64,000 nt of DNA, taken from contig NTHE01000045.1 of NCBI GenBank assembly GCA_002551355.1, forward strand, positions 1 to 64,000, in the 5' to 3' direction. Positions 8,255 through 16,287 of this stretch are shown in pieces (within the stretch, counting starts at the first letter, position 1; every line of letters starts with the position of its first letter). This stretch comes from Streptomyces sp. man185 (GTDB lineage: Bacteria > Actinomycetota > Actinomycetes > Streptomycetales > Streptomycetaceae). The notes under the pieces are model-generated. The model did no database searches. It worked only from the letters and a program-made list of their open reading frames with translations, and had not been told where the DNA came from. A program made the position numbers and the translations under genes.

Positions 8255-8916
8255 TCCGGTACGGGTCCCGGCCCGGTACTACTTCCGACCCGGGCCGTAC
8301 GGGCCCCGACCATCCGCAGGACGAGGTCGGCGTACAGCTCGCCGACCTCGTCGGGGGTACGGCTGCCCTGGGCGTTGAACCAGCGGGCCACGTCGATACA
8401 GAGGGACAGCACCGCGAGCGTGGTGCCGGGAACGTCGGGGACGTCGAACTCGCCGTCCCGTACCCCTTCGCCGATGATCCGGCGGACCACCGCGTCGCTC
8501 CTGCGCCGCAGCGCGACGATCTCGGTGCGGTGCTCCTCGCCCAGCGCGTCGAGCTCGTACTGCACGACCCGGGCGGTGGTGTGCCGCTCCGCGTGCCAGC
8601 GGACGAAGGAGCGGACCGCCCCGGCGAGCCGTTCGGCGGCCGTGCCGTCCCGGTCCGCCTCGGAGTCGAGGACGTACAGCGCCCGCTCGTGGCCGATCTT
8701 GCTGATCCGGTGGAGCAGCTCTTCCTTGGTCTTGAAGTGGATGTAGAGCGCGGCCGGGCTCATCCCGGCCCGGCCGGCGATGTCACGCGTGGTGGTCGCG
8801 TGGTACCCGCGCTCGGCGAAGGCGTCCACGGCGGCGACGAGGAGCCGCCTGGCCGCCTCGGGAGTGACCTCGCCCCACGGCGCGTCCTCGCCACTCGTCT
8901 CCTCCGCCGTACTCAT
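8245..8916 (-). CDS. TetR-family repressor (likely acyl-CoA responsive)
   Basis: A 223-residue TetR protein. The N-terminal helix-turn-helix reads LLVAAVDAFAERGYHATTTRDIAGRAGMSPAALYIHFKTKEELL, followed by a TetR_C-like ligand domain with W/H-rich helices (RSFVRWHAERHTTARVVQYE). ATG 8916 is chosen; an in-frame ATG at 8949 would add 11 residues. The operator 48 bp upstream suggests autoregulation, and the second copy implies control of the convergent MaoC gene. Similar regulators sit with fatty-acid catabolic genes in actinobacteria, and the ligand is inferred from that. Confidence 0.85.
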   Translation of the reverse strand: MSTAEETSGEDAPWGEVTPEAARRLLVAAVDAFAERGYHATTTRDIAGRAGMSPAALYIHFKTKEELLHRISKIGHERALYVLDSEADRDGTAAERLAGAVRSFVRWHAERHTTARVVQYELDALGEEHRTEIVALRRRSDAVVRRIIGEGVRDGEFDVPDVPGTTLAVLSLCIDVARWFNAQGSRTPDEVGELYADLVLRMVGARTARVGSSTGPGPVPDQK

Positions 8917-8963
8917 CGCCCAGGGCCCCTCTCCGTCAACAGGACGCACACCATACCCCGAAC

Positions 8964-8979
8964 CTGAGCAAGCGCTTAG
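8964..8979. promoter_or_regulatory. TetR operator copy 2 (autoregulatory)
   Basis: CTGAGCAAGCGCTTAG is identical over 16 bp to the site at 7730-7745. The core AAGCGCTT is a perfect palindrome. A TATGGT -10-like box lies between it and the TetR start on the minus strand, so the operator would cover the -35/spacer region. Confidence 0.7.
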
Positions 8980-9001
8980 GAGTTGCCCCGATCCCTCCGG
9001 C

Positions 9002-9292
9002 TCAGAGCTTCTGGAAGGGGTCGTGCTCGGCGAGGATCTTCTCCAGCCGGGCCTGGTCCACCCGGCTGACGATCTGGCCGGCCTCCTGACGGTCCCTGAT
9101 CACCTTGGCGAGCGTGAAGCAGGAGGTGACCAGATAGAGCACGCCGATGGCGAGGAATCCGCGCACCCAGGCGTCGGCGTCGAGGAAGAAGATACCGAAG
9201 GCGACCGCGCCGATCGCCACCATGAAGGAGGCGACGGCCTGGACATAGAAGGCGGCCGTGCTCTGCTGCTTGACCGATGTCGTGTCACTCAT
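9002..9292 (-). CDS. YiaA/YiaB-family two-helix inner membrane protein
   Basis: A 96-residue protein with two hydrophobic helices (FYVQAVASFMVAIGAVAFGIFFL and WVRGFLAIGVLYLVTSCFTLAKV) around a short charged turn, followed by a soluble tail. This matches the YiaAB pattern. ATG 9292 (MSDTTSVKQQ) is chosen over an earlier ATG at 9325. No function is known for the family. It lies alone between the TetR gene and the acyl-CoA dehydrogenase gene. Confidence 0.75.
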   Translation of the reverse strand: MSDTTSVKQQSTAAFYVQAVASFMVAIGAVAFGIFFLDADAWVRGFLAIGVLYLVTSCFTLAKVIRDRQEAGQIVSRVDQARLEKILAEHDPFQKL

Positions 9293-9381
9293 GGGTCCAG
9301 CATCCGCCGACGTGGCGCACGCCACATCCGTGCCCGTACTCAGGCCGGTACTCAGACACCCGTACGACCCCGAGTACCGGC

Positions 9382-10533
9382 TCAGAAGGCGGAGACTCCG
9401 GTCAGCGCCCGGCCGATGATCAGCTTCTGGATCTGGCTGGTGCCCTCGTACAGCGTCATCACGCGGGCGTCCCGCAGCAGCTTGCCGACCGGGTACTCGT
9501 CGATGTAGCCGTAGCCGCCGAAGACCTGGAGGGCGTTGTTGGCGCAGCGGACGGCGGCCTCGGAGGCGTACAGCTTGGCCTTCGACGCGGCGGTGGCGAA
9601 GTCCTGGCCCCGGTCGATCAGGTCGGCGACCCGCCAGGTCAGCAGCCGGGCGGCGTCCACGTCCACGGCGATGTCGCTGAGCAGCTCCTGGACGAGCTGG
9701 TGCCGGGCGATGGGCTTTCCGAACTGCTCGCGCTCACCCGCGTAGCGCACGGCCGCGTCCAGGGCGGCCTGGGCGATGCCGACACAGCCCGCCGCGACCG
9801 ACATGCGGCCCTTGGAGAGGGCGGACATGGCGATGGAGAATCCTTTGCCCTCGGGGCCGAGGAGGCCGACCGCCGGCACCCGGACGTCCTCCAGCACCAG
9901 TTCGGCGGTGGCCTGGCCACGCAGGCCGAGCTTGCCGTGGATGGTGCGGCGGGTGAGGCCGGGGGTGTCGGTGGGGACGAGGAAGGCGGAGACGCCCCGG
10001 TGGCCGGGGGTGTCGTTCGTCCGCGCGAAGAGCAGGACGACGTCGGCCCAGGTGCCGTTGGTGATGAACATCTTGGTGCCGTTGATGACGTAGTCGCCGT
10101 CCTCGCGGACGGCCCTGGTGACGAGGTTTCCCGCGTCCGAGCCGGTGCCGGGCTCGGTGAGGCCGAAGCAGCCGATCGCCTCGCCCGCGGTCAGCCGGGG
10201 CAGCCACGCCTGCTTCTGCTCCTCGCTCCCCCAGGACGCGATGGTCTTGGCGACCAGGCCGAGCGATACGGAGACGATGCCGCGCACCGAGGAGTCGCCG
10301 CGTCCCAGCTCCTCGGTGACCAGGCAGTAGGACAGGTGGTCGCCGCCGGAGCCGCCGTACTCCTCGGGGACGGTCAGCCCGAGGAAGCCGAGAGCGCCGA
10401 GCTTCCGCACGATCGACCTGTCGACATTCTCGGCCCGGTCCCACGCGACGACATGCGGGGCGACCTCGCGCGCGACGAAGTCCTCGGCCAGCTTCCGGAC
10501 GGCTTCCTGCTCCTCGCTGAGCGCCAGGTCCAT
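9382..10533 (-). CDS. Acyl-CoA dehydrogenase
   Basis: A 383-residue FAD-dependent acyl-CoA dehydrogenase with the usual three-part fold: N-terminal helical (MDLALSEEQEAVRKLAEDF), middle beta (CFGLTEPGTGSDAGN, FITNGTWADV) and C-terminal helical with RDARVMTLYEGTSQIQKLIIGRAL. The Glu of YEGTSQ is the expected catalytic base of short- or branched-chain members. It is divergent from the next TetR gene across 67 bp that hold a 17-bp palindrome, so it is probably repressed by that TetR protein. The matching palindrome before the ALDH gene suggests one regulon for an alcohol/aldehyde-to-acyl-CoA route. Confidence 0.92.
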   Translation of the reverse strand: MDLALSEEQEAVRKLAEDFVAREVAPHVVAWDRAENVDRSIVRKLGALGFLGLTVPEEYGGSGGDHLSYCLVTEELGRGDSSVRGIVSVSLGLVAKTIASWGSEEQKQAWLPRLTAGEAIGCFGLTEPGTGSDAGNLVTRAVREDGDYVINGTKMFITNGTWADVVLLFARTNDTPGHRGVSAFLVPTDTPGLTRRTIHGKLGLRGQATAELVLEDVRVPAVGLLGPEGKGFSIAMSALSKGRMSVAAGCVGIAQAALDAAVRYAGEREQFGKPIARHQLVQELLSDIAVDVDAARLLTWRVADLIDRGQDFATAASKAKLYASEAAVRCANNALQVFGGYGYIDEYPVGKLLRDARVMTLYEGTSQIQKLIIGRALTGVSAF

Positions 10534-10563
10534 CGTGCGCCACCCCGCTTCCGACGATCGCTT

Positions 10564-10580
10564 AATTAGCACTGCTAGTT
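10564..10580. promoter_or_regulatory. 17-bp palindromic TetR operator, site 1
   Basis: AATTAGCACTGCTAGTT is a near-perfect palindrome around a central C (seven of eight arm pairs match). It sits in the 67-bp gap between the divergent dehydrogenase and TetR genes. A second site of the same design is at 15571-15587. Confidence 0.75.
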
Positions 10581-10600
10581 TCTGGTTCGCAGGGCCTACT

Positions 10601-11296
10601 ATGAGCCGCATGGCCCGACCGCGCAAGCCCCTCCTCAGCAGAGACCGCATCGTCGCGGCGGCGAGCGCGCTCGTGGACGCCGAGGGGCTCGACGCCGTCT
10701 CCACCCGCCGGCTGGCGGCCGTGCTGGGGGTCAGCGGGCCCTCGCTCTACAACCACTTCCGCAACAAGGAGGAGATCCTCGACGCCGTCGCCGACGCGGT
10801 CTCCGTACAGGTCGACCTGTCTATGTTCGAGGAGTCGGACCCGCGCGACTGGCGCGAGGCTCTGCACGACTGGGCGTTGTCCTACAGGGCCGCCCTCGCC
10901 GCGCACCCGCACATCGTCCCGGTCCTCGCCCGGGGGCCCGGCCGCCGCCCGGCGGGGCTGCGGGTGGCCGACGCGGTGTTCGGGGCGATGGTGGGGGCGG
11001 GGTGGCCGGCCGCGCAGGCCACCCGGATCGGTGCGCTGATGCGGTACTTCATCACCGGCTCGGCGCTGGGCTCGTTCGCCGGGGGTTTCGTCGACGACGA
11101 GACCGCCTACGACCCGGCCGACTACCCGCACCTCGGCCAGGCCCACCTGCTGGCCGACCACCGCCGCCAGGTCGACGAAGGGGCCTTCGAGACCGGACTG
11201 CGAGCCCTGCTGGACGGTCTGGCGCTGCAGTACGAGCAGTACGCGCGGTCGGGCGATGAAGCGGCGACGGTTCGGCCGACGCCGAACCGTCCCTGA
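10601..11296 (+). CDS. TetR-family regulator (TetR_C-type, divergent to acyl-CoA dehydrogenase)
   Basis: A 231-residue regulator. The N-terminal DNA-binding domain is LLSRDRIVAAASALVDAEGLDAVSTRRLAAVLGVSGPSLYNHFRNKEEILD. The C-terminal domain contains FITGSALGSFAGGF and a long acidic/aromatic helix, typical of TetR proteins of the TetR_C_1 kind. ATG 10601 is used, with a second in-frame ATG at 10610 equally possible. Operator site 1 lies 21 bp upstream, so it probably represses itself and the divergent dehydrogenase. Site 2, in front of the ALDH-ADH operon, extends the predicted regulon. Confidence 0.88.
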   Translation: MSRMARPRKPLLSRDRIVAAASALVDAEGLDAVSTRRLAAVLGVSGPSLYNHFRNKEEILDAVADAVSVQVDLSMFEESDPRDWREALHDWALSYRAALAAHPHIVPVLARGPGRRPAGLRVADAVFGAMVGAGWPAAQATRIGALMRYFITGSALGSFAGGFVDDETAYDPADYPHLGQAHLLADHRRQVDEGAFETGLRALLDGLALQYEQYARSGDEAATVRPTPNRP

Positions 11297-11310
11297 AGCA
11301 CGCCGGACGC

Positions 11311-11575
11311 ATGGACCGTTCCCCGCGACCACGACCGCACGACGCCACCGCCGTGCGCCTCGCCGCGCTGGCCGCCCTCCTCGCGGACGGGACCGCGCCG
11401 CCTTCTGTGTGGCGCTGCTGGACGGGCGGGCCTGGACCGCCGGCGAGCTGGCCCGGTACGCCTCCGTCGCCCCCTCCACCGCCAGTGAGCACCTGGGGCG
11501 GCTGGTCGCGGGCGGGCTGCTCGCCGAGGAGCGGCAGGGCCGTCACCGCTATGTCCGGCTGGCACGCCGACTGAC
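11311..11575 (+). pseudogene. Frameshifted ArsR-type winged-helix regulator remnant
   Basis: The first frame reads MDRSPRPRPHDATAVRLAAL..LLADGT. After about 11393 the protein continues one frame over as RAAFCVALLDGRAWTAGELA, then VAPSTASEHLGRLVAGGLLA and RQGRHRYVRLA, which is a classic ArsR helix-turn-helix and wing. A single missing base in the GGGACCGCGCC stretch explains the break. The reading then ends in repeat DNA, so the C-terminal half of a normal ArsR protein is also lost. It lies 15 bp after the TetR gene. Confidence 0.7.
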
Positions 11576-11599
11576 GCCCGCATGCGCGGGCCGCCTTGG

Positions 11600-11860
11600 C
11601 GCACGTCTCCCCACTCAGCCCGTCCGGCGTCGGTGGACGAACCCTGCCCCACTCAGCCCGTCCGGGGTCTGGGGACGAACCCTGCCACTTCCAGCCCGTC
11701 CGGCGTTTGAGGTCGGAACCGGTGCTCGGGTTGGGCGGTGTCCTTGCTTCCCGGACACGGAGGGGTTGTCCCGAGCCACCACCAGGGTTCCGTCCTCAAA
11801 CGCCGGACGGGCTGGGTAGGCACCGGACGGGCTGGCTGGGCGCCGGACGGGCCGGAGGGT
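11600..11860. repeat. Streptomyces intergenic repeat cluster with 22-bp inverted repeat
   Basis: Several copies of CAGCCCGTCCGGCG-type units occur in one direction (near 11620, 11655 and 11691) and CGCCGGACGGGCTGG-type units in the other (near 11801, 11823 and 11841). The arms at 11691-11712 and 11794-11815 (CCAGCCCGTCC..TTTGAGG and its exact reverse complement) match over 22 bp around an 81-bp loop. This sequence family is common between Streptomyces genes; here it follows the broken ArsR gene and precedes the EamA gene. No gene lies inside. Confidence 0.7.
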
Positions 11861-11962
11861 GCGCGGGTTCGTCCGCAAGCGAGACGTGCCCACCGGGCCG
11901 TCGATTGACGGGGATCGACAATTCGGTGGGGAGCGAAGTGTTTCGGCTTTACGGTCGTGGCC

Positions 11963-12925
11963 ATGACGACGACCCCGACACCGCTTCCGGTCTCCCCGCC
12001 GGCCCACCGGTGGCGCGCCCCCGCCGCCGCCTGCACCACCGTCGTGCTGTGGGCCTCCGCCTTCGTCTCCATCCGCAGTGCGGGCGAGGCCTACTCCCCC
12101 GGCGCGCTGGCCCTGGGCCGGCTGCTGGCGGGCACGCTGGTGCTCGGGGCGATCCTCCTCGCACGGCGCGAGGGGCTGCCCGGGCGCGGTGCCTGGCGCG
12201 GGATCATCACGTCCGGGGTGCTGTGGTTCGGGCTGTACATGGTGGCGCTCAACTGGGGAGAGCAGGAGGTCGACGCCGGCACGGCGGCGATGCTCGTGAA
12301 CATCGGGCCGATCCTGATGGCCCTGATGGGCGCCCGCATGCTCGGCGAGGGGCTGCCGCGCCGCCTGCTGCTGGGGATGGGCATCTCGTTCTCGGGCGCG
12401 GTCGTCGTCGGCCTCGCGATGTCCGGGCACGGCAGCGCATCTGTACTGGGCGTCGCGCTCTGCCTGCTGGCCGCGGTGGCGTACGCGCTGGGCGTGGTGA
12501 GCCAGAAGCCGGCCCTCGCGCACGGTTCCTCGCTCCAGATCAACACCTTCGGCTGCCTGATCGGGGCCGTCGCCTGCCTGCCGTTCACCGGGGTGCTGGT
12601 CTCCGAGGCTGCCGACGCCCCGATGTCCGCCACGCTGAACATGATCTACCTGGGCGTCTTCCCGACCGCGCTGGCCTTCACGACCTGGGGCTACGCCCTG
12701 GCCCGGACCACGGCGGGCCGGATGGGCGCGACCACGTACGCCGTCCCGGCGATCGTCGTGCTCATGGCGTGGGTCCTGCTGGACGAGGTGCCGACCCTGC
12801 TCGGCGTCCTGGGCGGTGCGCTGTGCCTGGCCGGAGTGGCGGTCTCCCGGGGCCGCCGGCGGACCGGGCCCGCACCCGAGAACCCGGCCCCGGAGAGTGT
12901 GGCCGCCCGCTCGAACACCCCCTAG
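11963..12925 (+). CDS. EamA/DMT-superfamily transporter
   Basis: A 320-residue membrane protein with ten predicted helices arranged as two EamA repeats (helix 1 TTVVLWASAFVSIRSAG; helix 4 region AAMLVNIGPILMALMGARMLGE; second repeat MIYLGVFPTALAFTTWGYAL and YAVPAIVVLMAWVLLDEVPTLLGVLGG). Such proteins export amino acids or metabolites. ATG 11963 is used; a GTG two codons earlier is possible and neither has a strong ribosome site. It converges with the ADH gene 16 bp away. Confidence 0.88.
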   Translation: MTTTPTPLPVSPPAHRWRAPAAACTTVVLWASAFVSIRSAGEAYSPGALALGRLLAGTLVLGAILLARREGLPGRGAWRGIITSGVLWFGLYMVALNWGEQEVDAGTAAMLVNIGPILMALMGARMLGEGLPRRLLLGMGISFSGAVVVGLAMSGHGSASVLGVALCLLAAVAYALGVVSQKPALAHGSSLQINTFGCLIGAVACLPFTGVLVSEAADAPMSATLNMIYLGVFPTALAFTTWGYALARTTAGRMGATTYAVPAIVVLMAWVLLDEVPTLLGVLGGALCLAGVAVSRGRRRTGPAPENPAPESVAARSNTP

Positions 12926-12941
12926 AAGAAGGGGACGCGCC

Positions 12942-14021
12942 CTAGAAGACCACCAGCGCCCGGCCGCCCTTGCCCGCGATCATGTTGTCGAAGGCGGCGG
13001 GGATGCCGTCCAGGGCGATGTGCTCGGTGACCATCATCGACAGGTCGAAGCGGCCCGCGCGGATGTGCTCGGCGAGGACGGGCAGGTCGCGGGCCGGGTC
13101 GCTGTTGCCGTAGACGCAGCCCGTCAGGGACCGGCCCCAGTGGAAGATCTCCAGGGCGTTGAAGGTGACTTCCTGGTCCTTGCCGCCGATCCCGACGACC
13201 GTGGTGCGCCCGCCGCGCCGGGTGGACTCCCAGGCGGCCCGGATGGTCGCCGGTCGGCCGACGCACTCGACGGCGACGTCCGCGCCCTGGCCGCCGGTCA
13301 GCTTGCGGATCTCGCGCGGGGTGGTGGCGGAGGCGATGACGTAGTCGGTGGCCCCTGCCTGCCGGGCCAGCTCCTCCTTGGCCGGGGAGACGTCGACCGC
13401 GACGATCCGGGACGCGCCGGCGATCCGGGCGGCCTGGAGCACGGCGAGGCCGACGCCGCCGACCCCGAACACGACGACGCTCTCGCCCTCGCGGACCCGG
13501 GCGCTGTGGTGGATCGCCCCGTAGCCGGTCAGGACCGCGCAGCCGAGGAGGGCGGCGTCGGTGAGCGGGATGCCTTCGGGGGCCGGCAGCACGCAGTTGG
13601 CGGCGACGACGGTCTGCTCCGCGAAGGCCGCGACGTTGAGGCCGGGGTGGAGTCCGGTGCCGTCGGCCGTACGGGCGTGGAGGTTGGAGACCCCCTTCAG
13701 GGCGTCGGCGCAGAGCCACACCTCGCCGATCCCGCAGTGGAAGCAGGCCCCGCAGGAGGGGGCCCAGTTGAGGACCACGCCGTCGCCGGGCGCCACATGC
13801 GTGACGCCCTCGCCGACCGCCAGGACCGTCCCCGCGCCCTCGTGGCCGAGGACGGCGGGCACCGGGACGCGCATGGTGCCGTTGGACAGGGAGAGGTCGG
13901 AGTGGCAGACCCCGGCGGCGGCGAGCGCGATGCGCACCTGGCCGGGGCCGGGCTCCGGCAGAACGATGTCGGTGATCTCCAGCGGAGCTCCGACGGCGGG
14001 CAGTACGGCGGCGCGGACCAC
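12942..14021 (-). CDS. Zinc-dependent alcohol dehydrogenase (MDR)
   Basis: A 359-residue medium-chain dehydrogenase. Catalytic zinc ligands are C39 (GVCHSD) and H60-E61 (GHEGAG); the structural zinc loop has C90, C93, C96 and C104. The NAD-binding motif is VVVFGVGGVGLAVLQ with VAVD after it. The layout is that of class III/aryl-alcohol type dehydrogenases. Start is GTG 14021, six bases after AAGGAGC. It lies 77 bp downstream of the ALDH gene on the same strand, so the two likely oxidise an alcohol to an acid together. The substrate is unknown. Confidence 0.92.
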   Translation of the reverse strand: MVRAAVLPAVGAPLEITDIVLPEPGPGQVRIALAAAGVCHSDLSLSNGTMRVPVPAVLGHEGAGTVLAVGEGVTHVAPGDGVVLNWAPSCGACFHCGIGEVWLCADALKGVSNLHARTADGTGLHPGLNVAAFAEQTVVAANCVLPAPEGIPLTDAALLGCAVLTGYGAIHHSARVREGESVVVFGVGGVGLAVLQAARIAGASRIVAVDVSPAKEELARQAGATDYVIASATTPREIRKLTGGQGADVAVECVGRPATIRAAWESTRRGGRTTVVGIGGKDQEVTFNALEIFHWGRSLTGCVYGNSDPARDLPVLAEHIRAGRFDLSMMVTEHIALDGIPAAFDNMIAGKGGRALVVF

Positions 14022-14050
14022 GAACAGGCTCCTTGTACGGGAAGGGAGTT

Positions 14051-14083
14051 CCTCGTACGGGAAGGGGTGATCCCCGTACGAGG
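14051..14083 (-). terminator. Intercistronic hairpin between ALDH and ADH genes
   Basis: CCTCGTACGGG (14051-14061) and CCCGTACGAGG (14073-14083) form an exact 11-bp inverted repeat with an 11-nt loop. It lies inside the ALDH-ADH transcript, followed by two more TACGGGAAGG copies. It may attenuate or stabilise the message rather than fully terminate it. Confidence 0.45.
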
Positions 14084-14098
14084 AGGGGTTTCGGGGGT

Positions 14099-15493
14099 TC
14101 AGAACTGGAGCGACTTGGTCTGGAGGTACTCCGCCAGACCGTGCGGGCCCAGCTCGCGGCCGACCCCCGACTGCTTGTAACCGCCGAACGGGGCCAGCGG
14201 GTTGAACCGGCCGCCGTTGATGTCGACCTGCCCGGTGTCCATCCGGCGGGCGAAGGCCACCGCCTCCTCGTCGTCGGCGGCCCACACCGCGCCCGCGAGC
14301 CCGTACACGGTGTCGTTGGCGATCCGCAGTGCGTCGTCCACGTCCTCGTAACGGAGGATCGAGACGACCGGGCCGAAGATCTCCTCCCGGGCGATCGTCA
14401 TGTCCGGGGTGACGTCCGCGAAGACGGTCGGACTGACGTAGAAGCCGGTCTCCAGCGGCGCGTCCGGGCCGCCCGCGATCAGCCGGGCCCCTTCCTCGAC
14501 GCCCTTGGTGATGTAACCGCGCACCCGGGCCTGCTGCTTGGCGTTGACGAGCGGGCCGACCCGCTCCCCGGGCACGTACTTGGTGACGGCGTTCGCCGCG
14601 AGCTCCACGGCCTCGTCGTACCGCTCGGCGTCGACGAGGATCCGCGTCCAGGCGCTGCACGTCTGGCCGGAGTTGGTCATCACGTTGGCGATGCCGACGT
14701 TGACCGCCTTGGCGAGATCAGCGCCGGGCAGGATCACGTTGGCGGACTTGCCGCCCAGCTCGAGGGCGACGCGCTTGACGGCGGCCCCGGCGGTGGCGCC
14801 GATCTGCTTGCCGACGGCGGTGGAGCCGGTGAACGAGACCAGGTCGACGTCCTCGTGGGCGGCGAGCGCCTGGCCCGCGACCGGTCCGAGGCCGGTGACG
14901 AGGTTGAAGACCCCGGGCGGCAGACCGGCGGCCTCGGTGGCCTCGGCGAAGAGCTGGGCGGTGAGCGGGGTGTCCTCGGCGGGTTTGAGGACGACGGTGC
15001 AGCCCGCGGCGAGCGCGGGGGCGACCTTGGCGACGATCTGGTGGAGCGGGTAGTTCCAGGGGGTGATCGCGCCGACCACGCCGACCGGCTCCAGCAGCAC
15101 GGTGGAGTTGCCGATCCGCTCCTCGAAGGCGTGGCGGGCGGCCAGTTCGGCGTACGAGGCGGCCACCAGCACGGGCACACCCGCGTGGACCATCTGCGAC
15201 AGCGGCAGGGGCGAGCCCAGTTCGGCCGTGATCGTCTCGGCCAGCGCGTCCTTGCGGGCCGCCAGCGCGTCGGCCAACGCGGTGAGCCGGGCGGCGCGTT
15301 CGGCGGGCGGGGTAGCGGCCCAGGCGGGAAAGGCGGCGCGCGCGGCCCGCACCGCCGCGTCGACGTCCTCGGCCGTCCCCGCCGGTACGTGGGCGATGAC
15401 CTGCTCGTCGGCGGGGTTCACGACCGCGATCGTGTCCCGGCCGACGGCGGGCCGCCACGCACCGTCGATGTACATCTGGTCATGGGCCTTCAT
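14099..15493 (-). CDS. NAD(P)-dependent aldehyde dehydrogenase
   Basis: A 464-residue aldehyde dehydrogenase. The key motifs are GAITPWNYPLHQI, KPAEDTPLTAQ, SFTGSTAVGKQI, the catalytic glutamate in ALELGGKSANV, the nucleophilic cysteine in MTNSGQTCSAW, and EEIFGPVVSI. Start ATG 15493 follows GGGAGGGAACAGC. It is the first gene of a probable two-gene operon with the zinc ADH. A 17-bp palindrome 77 bp upstream matches the operator of the TetR-acyl-CoA dehydrogenase pair about 5 kb away, so expression is likely tied to that regulator. Confidence 0.93.
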   Translation of the reverse strand: MKAHDQMYIDGAWRPAVGRDTIAVVNPADEQVIAHVPAGTAEDVDAAVRAARAAFPAWAATPPAERAARLTALADALAARKDALAETITAELGSPLPLSQMVHAGVPVLVAASYAELAARHAFEERIGNSTVLLEPVGVVGAITPWNYPLHQIVAKVAPALAAGCTVVLKPAEDTPLTAQLFAEATEAAGLPPGVFNLVTGLGPVAGQALAAHEDVDLVSFTGSTAVGKQIGATAGAAVKRVALELGGKSANVILPGADLAKAVNVGIANVMTNSGQTCSAWTRILVDAERYDEAVELAANAVTKYVPGERVGPLVNAKQQARVRGYITKGVEEGARLIAGGPDAPLETGFYVSPTVFADVTPDMTIAREEIFGPVVSILRYEDVDDALRIANDTVYGLAGAVWAADDEEAVAFARRMDTGQVDINGGRFNPLAPFGGYKQSGVGRELGPHGLAEYLQTKSLQF

Positions 15494-15570
15494 GGCTGTT
15501 CCCTCCCGGACCTGCTGTGCGGAGCGCAGACGCCGTGCGGCGGGCGCGGAGCACACGTCGCACCCGCCCA

Positions 15571-15587
15571 AACTAGCGCCGTTAGTT
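15571..15587. promoter_or_regulatory. 17-bp palindromic TetR operator, site 2
   Basis: AACTAGCGCCGTTAGTT has the same length, central C and arm sequence as 10564-10580 (shared form AAyTAGCrCyGyTAGTT). It lies upstream of the ALDH-ADH operon, where a repressor would block transcription. Confidence 0.72.
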
Positions 15588-15789
15588 TTTCGGCGCCAGG
15601 GAGTCTCCCGAGACGCCGGTCACGCTGGACGCGTACGCCCCGGGACCCTTACCCCCTTCCCGGGACGACCACCCACGCTCCGGGCCGACGTGCCGAAACG
15701 GCATGAGCCCTTGCCCTGAAGGCGGCCCGCCGGACAAGACTGGGACGAGGCGGGCGCACCCGCACCGCGCCATCTACCGAGGAGGCACC

Positions 15790-16287
15790 ATGACCGCCGC
15801 ACCCCGCTCCCGACGCCGGGACACCCCGCCGCCCCGGACCGGCGACAGCGAGGCGGAGGTGTTGCGCGGTTTCCTCGACTACCTGCGCGATTCGGTCGCC
15901 GCGAAGGTCGAGGGCGCACCCGAGCCGGAGGCCCGGACCGCCAAGGTGGACTCGGGCACGAACCTGCTGGGCCTGCTCAGCCATCTGATCTTCGTCGAGC
16001 GGGCCACTTTCCTCGGGGACCGGGTCACCGACTGGCCGTCGACGTTCCATGCCGCTCCCGTGGACGGCGTGGCCGAGGTCGTCGCCCGCTACCGGGAGAC
16101 GGTCGCCGAGGCGAACGCCGTACTCGACACGTGCACCGACCTCGGTGCGCCGCTGCCCCGTCCGCGGTCGGACAAGCCGTCCCCCAGTGTCCGCCTGGCC
16201 CTCACCCATCTGATCGAGGAGACCGCGCGGCACGCCGGTCACGCGGACATCCTCCGGGAGCTGATCGACGGCTCGACCGGACGCTGA
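15790..16287 (+). CDS. DinB-superfamily protein (DUF664)
   Basis: A 165-residue four-helix protein. It shows LRGFLDYLRDSV, LLGLLSHLIFVERATFLGDRV and the C-terminal LTHLIEETARHAGHADILRELIDG, which carries the HxxxE..H..H pattern of the DinB/YfiT metal site. Actinobacterial members may act as thiol transferases, but no specific role is known. ATG follows ACCGAGGAGGCACC. Its 3' end overlaps the convergent MFS gene by 86 bp. Confidence 0.85.
   Translation: MTAAPRSRRRDTPPPRTGDSEAEVLRGFLDYLRDSVAAKVEGAPEPEARTAKVDSGTNLLGLLSHLIFVERATFLGDRVTDWPSTFHAAPVDGVAEVVARYRETVAEANAVLDTCTDLGAPLPRPRSDKPSPSVRLALTHLIEETARHAGHADILRELIDGSTGR

Noticed and set aside
11691..11815. Possible MITE or insertion-sequence ends
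   Set aside because: No target-site duplication or transposase trace; the motif is a common Streptomyces intergenic repeat present in several partial copies.
11596..12945. 449-residue frame over the repeat cluster and EamA gene
   Set aside because: Repeat DNA followed by the EamA gene in the wrong frame.
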